Source of the DNA: an uncultured bacterium
GTDB taxonomy: Bacteria > Verrucomicrobiota > Verrucomicrobiia > CAIQCK01
Reading direction: 5' to 3'
Length of the DNA: 64,000 bases
Assembly (NCBI GenBank): GCA_903870275.1
Contig: CAIQCK010000010.1
Coordinates: forward strand, 1 to 64,000
Shown here: positions 45,195 through 53,629 of the stretch, piece by piece
Layout of the letters: each line of letters starts with the position of its first letter
Numbering within the stretch: position 1 is the stretch's first letter
Translations under genes and position numbers: made by a program
Notes under the pieces: model-generated
The model's database searches: none
The model's input: only the letters and a program-made list of their open reading frames with translations
Told to the model about the DNA's origin: nothing

Positions 45195-46505
45195 ATGCAG
45201 GCCGACAATAAATCATCAGGCGATATGAGGGGTGCGCATCCGGGGGAACGACCGATGGTGCATTTGCACATGACGCGTCGTGTTTACATCCTGTTGCTCC
45301 TGGTGTTGGTTGCGCCCTGGGTGTTGCTGGCGGCGGCGTGGACAGGCCGGGAATTGCTTCTGCGCGTCGAAGCAGCCAGGGTTTCGGCAAGAGCCGAGAC
45401 GGATGGCCGCGGGACCCATGCGGCGCCGGGACCGTGGGGCGCACTTGAATGCGTCCGCATCGCCATCGAACCGCCGGAGGAGGCCGTATTTGTCCGGCCG
45501 GAGGACGAAGCGCCGCCGCGCTGGTTTTTCCGGGGGTTTGCCATGGAGAAATTGCGCGAGTTGTTTGCCTCGGCGGGTCTTACACTGGAACAGATTTCGT
45601 TTCTGGTGGCGCGAACGACCGTGGATCCGGCGACGGGAACGCCGGTGGTGAGTCCCACGCCGGAGTTTGTATTGGAGATGACGCCGACGGCGCGACAGAC
45701 GATTTACCGCGTGCTGGCGGCCTTTCCGGAGAACCCTGCGCAGCGGTTTTCGTGCGCCTTGCAGCCGAAATACCTGGAGGAGCGTTTCGAACAGAGCGGC
45801 CTGTCGCCGGCGATCATCGCGGACATCCGGCGCATGCTCTATCCGTATGGAAACATCCTTTTGTTTTCGGACACCAACGTGCTGTTGCCCCGGCTGACGG
45901 ACGCGCATGAAAAAATCCATCTCCTGAAGACGCTCACGCGGAAAAATACCCTGCTCGTGGACCTTCAGGTCAACGCGGCCAGCAACATTGACGAACTGAC
46001 CGAGTATTGGGGCGTTGGCGGACGCTCCAAGGACATCCGGCCGTTGCTCGAATCGCTGCGGCGCACGCCTGGCGGCGCGTCGCTGGACATCACGCATTTG
46101 CTGCCCCGTTTCGCCCGAGATCGCCTCTACACGTTTCCTTATTCGAGCGGTCCGAAGATTGAAGCGAGCCGGGATTGTCACTGGACCAGCCTGAACTTTT
46201 TCAACAACCCGCCTGACGACCGTTATGCCGACGGAGCTTTTGCGATCAGCACCATCCGCGACGGTTATTACGCCATTTCGACCGGGGCGCATCTGGGGGA
46301 CCTGGTGTTGGTGCTGACTCCGAAAGACCAACTGGTTCATTCGGCCGTTTATGTGGCCGACGACATCGTCTTCACCAAAAACGGCCCCAAGGCGGCGCAT
46401 CCGTGGATGTTGATGAGAATCGAGGATGTTGTGGAGCTGTTTGAAGGCGCTTTCCAGGCAGAGGGGCCGCTGCACGTCCTGTATTACCGAAAGCGCGCCG
46501 AGTAG
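45195..46505 (+). CDS. Hypothetical membrane-anchored protein
   Basis: Long ORF with N-terminal TM segment (VYILLLLVLVAPWVLLAAAW); no family recognised. Confidence 0.65.
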   Translation: MQADNKSSGDMRGAHPGERPMVHLHMTRRVYILLLLVLVAPWVLLAAAWTGRELLLRVEAARVSARAETDGRGTHAAPGPWGALECVRIAIEPPEEAVFVRPEDEAPPRWFFRGFAMEKLRELFASAGLTLEQISFLVARTTVDPATGTPVVSPTPEFVLEMTPTARQTIYRVLAAFPENPAQRFSCALQPKYLEERFEQSGLSPAIIADIRRMLYPYGNILLFSDTNVLLPRLTDAHEKIHLLKTLTRKNTLLVDLQVNAASNIDELTEYWGVGGRSKDIRPLLESLRRTPGGASLDITHLLPRFARDRLYTFPYSSGPKIEASRDCHWTSLNFFNNPPDDRYADGAFAISTIRDGYYAISTGAHLGDLVLVLTPKDQLVHSAVYVADDIVFTKNGPKAAHPWMLMRIEDVVELFEGAFQAEGPLHVLYYRKRAE

Positions 46506-46562
46506 GCTGGCCGGGAAAACTTGCGCTGGCGGCGGTTTCGCGGAGCGATTACCATCGCGCGC

Positions 46563-48002
46563 ATGAAACCGTTGACGCTCGTCCTTTCGATGCTGGCCTT
46601 CGCCGCCGTCGCCGCCGAACCGCCCCAACCCTACGGTCCCGTGCCGAGCGAGCGGCAACTCCGCTGGCATGAATTGCAGTTCTACGGCTTTATCCATTTT
46701 ACGGTGAACACGTTCACCGACCGCGAGTGGGGCCTTGGTGACGAAGCGGAGACGGTTTTCAACCCCACCGCCTTCGACGCGGACCAGATCGTCCGCACGG
46801 CGAAGGAAGCCGGCATGCGCGGCCTGGTGCTCACCTGCAAGCATCACGACGGCTTCTGTCTCTGGCCGTCGGCGTTCACCGAACACTCGGTCAAGAACAG
46901 CTCGTGGCGCAACGGCCGCGGCGACATGGTGAAGGAGATTTCCGCCGCCTGCCGCCGCCACGGGTTGAAGTTCGGCGTTTATCTTTCGCCGTGGGACCGC
47001 AACCACAAGGATTACGCGCGGCCGGAATACATCGCCTATTATCGCAACCAGCTTCGCGAATTGCTGGCGAACTATGGCGAGGTTTTCGAGATGTGGTTCG
47101 ACGGCGCCAACGGCGGCGACGGCTACTACGGCGGCGCGCGGGAAAAACGGCGCATTGACAATCGCACCTACTACGACTGGGACAACACCTGGAAGATCGT
47201 GCGCGAACTGCAGCCGTTCGCCTGCATGTTCAGCGACGGCGGCCCGGACGTGCGCTGGGTTGGCAACGAACGGGGTTTTGCCGGCGAAACCTGCTGGGAG
47301 ACCATGACGCGCGAGGGCCTGATGCCCGGCCACGCCGACCCGAAGCTGCTCAACGCCGGCCAGCGTGACGGCAAGGACTGGCTGCCGGCGGAGGTGGATG
47401 TGTCCATCCGGCCCGGCTGGTTTTACCACGCCAAGGAAGACGCGAAAGTGAAAACGCCGGAGCAACTGGTGAAGATTTACTTCGAATCGGTCGGCCGCGG
47501 CGCCAACCTCATCCTCAACCTGCCGCCGGACCGGCGGGGCATCCTCCATGAGAACGATGTGCAATCGTTGCGCGGCATGCGGCGCATCCTCGACCAGACT
47601 TTTGCCAGGAACCTCGCGCGCGGCGCCAAACTGACAGCGAGCAACGTCCGTGGCGGCGACAAGGCATTCGGCCCGGCGAAACTGGTGGATGGCAAGCGAA
47701 CCACCTGCTGGTGCACCGACGACAACGTGGCGACGCCGGAGTTGACGCTGGAGTGGAAGAAACCGGTGCCGTTTGATGTGGCGAAGATCGCCGAAGACAT
47801 CCGGCTCGGCCAGCGCGTCGAGGAATTTGCGCTCGACCAGTGGAAGGATGGCGCGTGGCAGGAATTCGCCAAGGCCACGAGCATCGGCGCGGAACGCCTG
47901 ATCCGTTTCGCTCCGGTGACGACCGCCAAAGTGCGCCTGCGTATCACCAAGTCGCCGGTCTGTCCGGCGATTTCTGAACTCGGGTTGTTCAAGCAACCAT
48001 AG
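46563..48002 (+). CDS. Secreted alpha-L-fucosidase (GH29-like) with C-terminal discoidin-like region
   Basis: FYGFIHFTVNTFTDREWG, GLVLTCKHHDGFCLWPSAFTEHSVKNS, FGVYLSPWDRN, EVFEMWFDGANGG. Confidence 0.9.
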   Translation: MKPLTLVLSMLAFAAVAAEPPQPYGPVPSERQLRWHELQFYGFIHFTVNTFTDREWGLGDEAETVFNPTAFDADQIVRTAKEAGMRGLVLTCKHHDGFCLWPSAFTEHSVKNSSWRNGRGDMVKEISAACRRHGLKFGVYLSPWDRNHKDYARPEYIAYYRNQLRELLANYGEVFEMWFDGANGGDGYYGGAREKRRIDNRTYYDWDNTWKIVRELQPFACMFSDGGPDVRWVGNERGFAGETCWETMTREGLMPGHADPKLLNAGQRDGKDWLPAEVDVSIRPGWFYHAKEDAKVKTPEQLVKIYFESVGRGANLILNLPPDRRGILHENDVQSLRGMRRILDQTFARNLARGAKLTASNVRGGDKAFGPAKLVDGKRTTCWCTDDNVATPELTLEWKKPVPFDVAKIAEDIRLGQRVEEFALDQWKDGAWQEFAKATSIGAERLIRFAPVTTAKVRLRITKSPVCPAISELGLFKQP

Positions 48003-48005
48003 CCG

Positions 48006-48815
48006 ATGCAGTTCTCCATCATCACTCCAAGTTTTCGCAACTCGGATTGGCTGAAGCTGTGCGTCGCTTCCGTGGCCGATCAGGGCGTGGAGGTGGAGCA
48101 CATCGTCCAGGATTCCTGTTCCGACGACGGCACGCGGGAGTGGCTGCCGCGCGATTCCCGCGTGAAGGCGTTCATTGAGAAAGACAGCGGCATGTATGAC
48201 GCCATCAACCGCGGCTTGCGGCGCGCCACCGGCGAGGTCCTGGCCTATCTGAACGCCGACGAACAATACCTGCCCGGCGCGCTGGCGGCGGTGTGGAATT
48301 GTTTTCAAAGTCACCCGGAAGTGGAGGTGGTCTTCGGCGACGCCGTGGTGGTGGATCGCCAGGGCCGGTATCTGCAGTCGCGTCGGGCCAGCGTGCCGCG
48401 CCGATACCATGCTTGGGTCAGCGACACCATGTCGGTCACCAGTTGCGCGACTTTTTTTCGCCGGTCGCTGATCGGGAAACGTGGATTGTTTTTTGACACG
48501 ACATTCCAATCACTGGGCGACGTGGTCTGGATGCTGGATCTTATTGAGCAAAGCGTGCCGATGACCTTGCTCGGCCAATGGACCTCCGCTTTCACCGTGA
48601 CGGGAAAAAATTGGGGGCAGGGGCCGCGCACCAAACCGGAAAGGGCTGCGCTCGTCGCCGCCGCGCCTGCCTGGGCGCGATGCGTCCGGCCGCTGATTGT
48701 TCTTCAGTATCGGTTGCGCCGGCTGCTGGCGGGCCATTATTTTCAAAGGCCGTTTCGCTATTCACTTTACACGCTGGAAAGTCCGGCGGTTCGTGTCACA
48801 ATGAACGCAGCCTGA
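48006..48815 (+). CDS. Family 2 glycosyltransferase
   Basis: FSIITPSFRNSDWLKLCVASVADQGVEVEHIVQDSCSDDGT...DSGMYDAINRGLRRATGEVLAYLNADEQYLPGAL. Confidence 0.93.
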   Translation: MQFSIITPSFRNSDWLKLCVASVADQGVEVEHIVQDSCSDDGTREWLPRDSRVKAFIEKDSGMYDAINRGLRRATGEVLAYLNADEQYLPGALAAVWNCFQSHPEVEVVFGDAVVVDRQGRYLQSRRASVPRRYHAWVSDTMSVTSCATFFRRSLIGKRGLFFDTTFQSLGDVVWMLDLIEQSVPMTLLGQWTSAFTVTGKNWGQGPRTKPERAALVAAAPAWARCVRPLIVLQYRLRRLLAGHYFQRPFRYSLYTLESPAVRVTMNAA

Positions 48816-48838
48816 CCTAGCGATTGATAAAACTCGTC

Positions 48839-49570
48839 ATGCAACAACCCGCCTATCTTACCATCAGCGTGGACGACGGTTTCCCTCTCGATATGAGAGC
48901 GGCGGAATTGTTGGACCGGCACGGGTTGAAGGCAACCTTCTACGTCCCGGCTTCCAATCCCGAGCATGCGGTGATGACGAAGGAGCAGGTCAGGGAAATC
49001 TCCCGCCGGTTTGAAATCGGCGGCCACACTTATCATCACATCCCGCTCGCGTCGTTGCCCGACGACCAGGCTCGCGCCGAGATTCTCGACGGCAAACGGT
49101 GGATCGAAGACATCACCGGCCAGCCGGCACGCGCCTTCTGCTATCCGCAGGGCAAGTTCACCTCGCGCACCGTGGAGCTGGTGAAAGAGGCGGGCTTCGC
49201 CGGCGGGAGGACCTGTTATTTCAACCGCAGCGACATGCCGCGCGATCCTTACCGGTGCGGTGTGAGCACACACGCCTACAACCACTCCGCGCTGATCCAG
49301 GTCCGCCACGCGTTGCTGGAGTCGAACTTCAAGGGGGCCGTGGATTTCTTCCGCGTGCACAAGGTCGCGAGGGACTGGGAAACCCACTTCCAGCGCGCCG
49401 TGGCCGCTGTCGAGCGCGAAGGCGGTGTGGCGCACTTGTATTTCCACAGTTGGGAGATTGATGAGCAGCGCGAGTGGGACAAGCTGGAGCGGGTTCTCCA
49501 AAACCTCGCGGGGCACAAACAACTGACACGGGTAACCAATGGGGAATTGTTCACCCTGTGCCGTTCATAA
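48839..49570 (+). CDS. Polysaccharide deacetylase family protein
   Basis: LTISVDDGFPLDMRAAELLDRHGLKATFYVP...EIGGHTYHHIPL...ARAFCYPQGKF. Confidence 0.92.
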   Translation: MQQPAYLTISVDDGFPLDMRAAELLDRHGLKATFYVPASNPEHAVMTKEQVREISRRFEIGGHTYHHIPLASLPDDQARAEILDGKRWIEDITGQPARAFCYPQGKFTSRTVELVKEAGFAGGRTCYFNRSDMPRDPYRCGVSTHAYNHSALIQVRHALLESNFKGAVDFFRVHKVARDWETHFQRAVAAVEREGGVAHLYFHSWEIDEQREWDKLERVLQNLAGHKQLTRVTNGELFTLCRS

Positions 49571-50683
49571 ATGGCCACGGTCAGAGAAGCTTCATTCGCG
49601 GACTACGAGCAGATCGAGGCGCTCAAGGCGCGCCATCATTTGTCCGGCTACACGGAAGCCCGCTGGCGGCATATTTACGAAAACAGCCCGCTGCTGCGCC
49701 GGCATCAACGGACGTGGCCCATCGGCTGGGTGATCGAGAGCGACGACAACAAGATCGTGGGCCATCTCGGCAACACGCCGCTGGATTACGAGTGGAACGG
49801 CAAACCGTTGACATGCGCGGCGGCGAGCCTGTGGGTGGTGGATGAGGAACATCGCGGCCGGTCCTTGACGTTGGTTCGGAAATTCCTTCGCCAGCCCGAC
49901 GTTGATTTGTTTCTGGACACGACCGCCACGCGGTTGGCGGCCCGCGTTTTCGAGAAGTTGGGCATGAAACGGACGCCCGTGCTGGGTTACGACCGGACGG
50001 CGTTCTGGGTACTGGACCGCGAGCGGTTTGTGGCCAGTTTCTTTGATTGGAAACGCGTCCAAGCGCCCCGAATCCTGACCCGACCGCTTGCGGGCGTGAT
50101 GGCCGCCGCGGAAAAAATCACGGGAAGGTCCCGCCTCATGGCCGGGGCGGACGGACCGGTGGAATTCTGCGCGCAATTCGACGAGAGGTTTGACCGGTTT
50201 TGGAAAACTCTTCGTTCGCAGCGGCCCGGGCTTTTATGTGTCCGCGACCGGGAAAACCTCAACTGGCGTTTTCAAGAGGCGGTTGCCACCGGCGCCGCCT
50301 GGGTTCTGGCAGCGGGCGACAAGACGACCCCGCGCGCTTACGCCGTGTGCCTCAGGCAAGACAGCCTCGACATCGGTTTGAAACGAATGCGGCTGGCGGA
50401 CTTTCAATGCGTCGATGGGTCTCCCGACGCGCTGCCCGCCATTATCTCGGCAGCGCTGACCAGGTGCCGCCGCGAGGGAATTCACATGTTTGAAGTCGTC
50501 GGTTTTGGCACGGAAACAAAAGAGCGCATCGAGGCGCTCGCGCCGTATCGCCGGCGATTGCCGAGTTGGATGTTCCTTTACAAGGCGCAAGACGCGATTC
50601 TGGCGCGGCAACTGGAGGATCCCGCCGGGTGGGATCCGTGCACTTACGACGGCGACGGCTGGCTCGCGCAAATCACGTCCTGA
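49571..50683 (+). CDS. GNAT-type acetyltransferase-like protein
   Basis: REASFADYEQIEALKARH...IGWVIESDDNKIVGHLGNTPLDYEWNGKPLTCAAASLWVVDEEHRGRSLTLVRKFL. Confidence 0.65.
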   Translation: MATVREASFADYEQIEALKARHHLSGYTEARWRHIYENSPLLRRHQRTWPIGWVIESDDNKIVGHLGNTPLDYEWNGKPLTCAAASLWVVDEEHRGRSLTLVRKFLRQPDVDLFLDTTATRLAARVFEKLGMKRTPVLGYDRTAFWVLDRERFVASFFDWKRVQAPRILTRPLAGVMAAAEKITGRSRLMAGADGPVEFCAQFDERFDRFWKTLRSQRPGLLCVRDRENLNWRFQEAVATGAAWVLAAGDKTTPRAYAVCLRQDSLDIGLKRMRLADFQCVDGSPDALPAIISAALTRCRREGIHMFEVVGFGTETKERIEALAPYRRRLPSWMFLYKAQDAILARQLEDPAGWDPCTYDGDGWLAQITS

Positions 50684-50793
50684 TCGCGGTGCGGTCAGCG
50701 GGAAAGAACGGACCTTGACGATTCGCGCCGCTCACGGGCGTCACGAATCCGCCGACTCACGTCGGCGGCTACGAAGCGGGTGAAACCGCCATG

Positions 50794-52224
50794 CTACCGC
50801 CTCTCCTGCCTCGGCGTGTAGATATGCGGGCTTTGGCCGTGGAGAACTTCGGCGGCTTCCATCACCGTTTCCGACATGGTCGGGTGCGCGTGAATCGTTG
50901 CCTTCAGGTCGCCGGCGCGCGCGCCCATCTCCACAGCGAGCGTGCCTTCGGCGATCATCTCGCCCGCGCCGACGCCGACAATGCCGACGCCGAGGATTCG
51001 CTCCGTGCGCGGATCGAGGACGAGTTTGGTGAGTCCCTCGTTGCGGCCGAGCGTGGTGGCACGGCCGGAGGCGATCCACGGGAACCGCGCAACGACGTGC
51101 GTGACGTTCTGGTTGAGCGCCTGCGTTTCCGTCAGGCCGGTCCACGCAATTTCCGGATCGGTGAACACAACGGCCGGAATCGCCTGCGGTTCGAAGACGG
51201 TCGGTTTGCCGGCGATGGTATCCACCGCCACGCGCGCCTCATGCGTGGCCTTGTGCGCCAGCATCGGCTCGCCGGCGACGTCGCCAATGGCGAAAATCGA
51301 CGGTTCGGCGGTGCGGCGTTGCGGGTTGATCTCGATGAAACCTTTCGCGTTCACTTTCACGCCGGTGTTTTTGAGTCCGAGGTCTTTTGAATTCGGTTTG
51401 CGGCCGACGGCGACGAGCACCTTGTCGAAAACCCGATCCGGGTTGGGCAGGTCGAGGCCGATCAGCTTGGCGTGCACGCCATCGTCCTTCACTTCCATCT
51501 GCGCGACGCGCGTATCCACCAGGACTTCCTGGAGAATCTGCTTGAGCCGCCGCTCCAGCGGCGCGGCCAGGTCGCGGTCCACGCCGGCGAGCAGTTCCTT
51601 CGTCATTTCAACGACGGTGACCTGGCTGCCCAGCGCGGCATAGACGGTGCCAAGCTCCAGACCGATGTAACCACCGCCGACCACCAGCAGCGTCTTCGGC
51701 AGATCGCTCAACAGCAGCGCGCCGGTGGAATCCATCACGCGCGGCGAGCCAACGGGAAAACCCGGCACGACCGCCGGCTGCGAGCCGGTGGCGATGATCG
51801 CGCAGTCGAATTCCACCTGCTCCTGCGAGCCGTCGGCTTTTTCGACGACGATGGCATGGTTGTTCAGGAATCGGCCGTGTCCCTGGATTGAGTTCACCTG
51901 CCGCCGCTTCGACAGCGAGCCAAGGCCGCCGGTGAGCCGGCTCACGACGCGGTCCTTCCACGCGCGAAGCTTGTCGAGATCAATGTGCGGCTCGGCGAAC
52001 GTCACACCCCACTCAGCGACTTCGCGCGATTCAAACAATATGCGGGCGATGTGGAGCAGCGTCTTGGACGGGATGCAGCCGCGGTAAAGGCAGACGCCGC
52101 CGGGCGCAATCGCCGGGTCCACCAGCGTCACCTGCATGCCGTATTCCGCCGCGTGAAACGCCGCCGGATAACCGCCCGGCCCCGCGCCGAGCACCACGAC
52201 TCGTTGATTGGAAATGTCAGTCAT
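50794..52224 (-). CDS. lpdA: Dihydrolipoyl dehydrogenase
   Basis: VVVLGAGPGGYPAAFHAAEYGMQVTLVD, GVCLYRGCIPSKTLLH, C-terminal HAHPTMSETVMEAAEVLHG. Confidence 0.95.
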   Translation of the reverse strand: MTDISNQRVVVLGAGPGGYPAAFHAAEYGMQVTLVDPAIAPGGVCLYRGCIPSKTLLHIARILFESREVAEWGVTFAEPHIDLDKLRAWKDRVVSRLTGGLGSLSKRRQVNSIQGHGRFLNNHAIVVEKADGSQEQVEFDCAIIATGSQPAVVPGFPVGSPRVMDSTGALLLSDLPKTLLVVGGGYIGLELGTVYAALGSQVTVVEMTKELLAGVDRDLAAPLERRLKQILQEVLVDTRVAQMEVKDDGVHAKLIGLDLPNPDRVFDKVLVAVGRKPNSKDLGLKNTGVKVNAKGFIEINPQRRTAEPSIFAIGDVAGEPMLAHKATHEARVAVDTIAGKPTVFEPQAIPAVVFTDPEIAWTGLTETQALNQNVTHVVARFPWIASGRATTLGRNEGLTKLVLDPRTERILGVGIVGVGAGEMIAEGTLAVEMGARAGDLKATIHAHPTMSETVMEAAEVLHGQSPHIYTPRQERR

Positions 52225-52337
52225 AGGAGATTGGGTATTGGAGTATTGGAGTATTGGAGTGATGGGGTAATGGAGTGATGGGGTAATGGAGTGTTGGATT
52301 GTTGATGTCTTACATTACTCCATCACTCCATTTCGTT
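52225..52337. repeat. Minisatellite array between lpd and aceF
   Basis: ggagtattggagtattggagtgatggggtaatggagtgatggggtaatgg plus inverted cattactccatcactcc. Confidence 0.85.
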
Positions 52338-53615
52338 TCATTCCATGGCTGTCAGCAACAGTTTCTCCATCGCGTCCACGATCCAGTGCAGGAACCGCGC
52401 GCCGTCGGCGCCGTCCACGACGCGGTGGTCGAACGACAACGACAGCGGCAGCATCAGGCGCGGCCGGCAAAAACCGTCGGCGTAATCGGACTCCATCGCC
52501 GCGCGGCCGACGCCGAGGATCGCCACCTCCGGCGCGTTGACGATCGGCGTGAAATAGGTCGTGCCGAGTCCGCCGAGATTCGTGATGGTGAACGTGCCGC
52601 CCTGCATGTCATTGATGCCGAGCTTGCCGGCGCGGGCTTTCTCGCTGACCTGTGCCAGTTCGACGGCGATCTGGAGGATGCTCTTTTTGTCCGCGTCGCG
52701 AATGACCGGCACCACGAGGCCGCGAGGCGTGTCCACGGCGCAGCCGATGTGGTAGTAGCGTTTCAAAACCGTTTCCTGTTTCGCCAGGTCCACACTGGCG
52801 TTGATGCGCGGGAACGCCTTCAAGGCGGTGGCGGCGACCTTCAACAGGATGGCGGTGAGGGTCAGTTTGCCGCCGGCGGCTTCGGCCTTGGACTTGTATT
52901 GCTTGCGAAGCTCTTCCACGGCGGTGATGTCCGCGCGGTCGAAAACCGTGACGTGCGGAATTTCCGCCCAGCATCGCGCCATGTGCGCGGCGGTGGCGCG
53001 GCGGACGGCGTTCATCGGCTCGCGCGTGACCTCGCCGAATTTCGTAAAGTCCGGCAATGGCGTGGTGGCGGGGCGCGCGGTGGCCGGCGCGGGCGCTGCG
53101 GGCTGGCCGGCGGCAAGGCCGCGCGCGTGGTTCTTCACGTCGTCCAGTGAGATTCGTCCGGCGGGGCCGCTGCCTGGCACGGAGCGGACCTCCACGCCGA
53201 TTTCGCGCGCGAACTGCCGCACGGATGGCGAAGCGAACACCGGTTCTTTCCTCGACGCGGCGGCGGCTGCTGGCGCGGGCGCGGCCTTCGGCGGTTCCGG
53301 GGCCGCGGGCGCTTGTTTCTTCGACTCCGCCGCCTTGGCGGGCGCAGTTTGCTTCGGCGCGGCTGCGGCGGCGGCGACGCCTTCCTCGATAGTGATGATC
53401 ACCTGGCCGGGCTTGATTTTGTCGCCTTCCTTGACGCGGACCTCAGCGACCTTGCCGGCGAACGGCGACGGCACCTCGGCGCTGGCCTTTTCGCTCTCGA
53501 TCTCGATGACTCCCTGGTCCTTTTTGATGACATCGCCGGGTTTCACCAGCACCGACACCACGTCGGCGGACTTGATGCCTTCGCCCAGTTCCGGAAGTTT
53601 GAATGCAGTTGCCAT
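52338..53615 (-). CDS. aceF: Dihydrolipoamide acetyltransferase (PDH E2)
   Basis: Lipoyl domain VIEIESEKASAEVPSPFAG; E3-binding domain; C-terminal LSLSFDHRVVDGADGARFLHWI. Confidence 0.95.
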   Translation of the reverse strand: MATAFKLPELGEGIKSADVVSVLVKPGDVIKKDQGVIEIESEKASAEVPSPFAGKVAEVRVKEGDKIKPGQVIITIEEGVAAAAAAPKQTAPAKAAESKKQAPAAPEPPKAAPAPAAAAASRKEPVFASPSVRQFAREIGVEVRSVPGSGPAGRISLDDVKNHARGLAAGQPAAPAPATARPATTPLPDFTKFGEVTREPMNAVRRATAAHMARCWAEIPHVTVFDRADITAVEELRKQYKSKAEAAGGKLTLTAILLKVAATALKAFPRINASVDLAKQETVLKRYYHIGCAVDTPRGLVVPVIRDADKKSILQIAVELAQVSEKARAGKLGINDMQGGTFTITNLGGLGTTYFTPIVNAPEVAILGVGRAAMESDYADGFCRPRLMLPLSLSFDHRVVDGADGARFLHWIVDAMEKLLLTAME

Positions 53616-53629
53616 ATCGGTTCCTCGGC

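Noticed and set aside
45216-48509. 1097-aa minus-strand ORF
   Set aside because: Antisense to a membrane protein, a fucosidase and a glycosyltransferase with clear family motifs.
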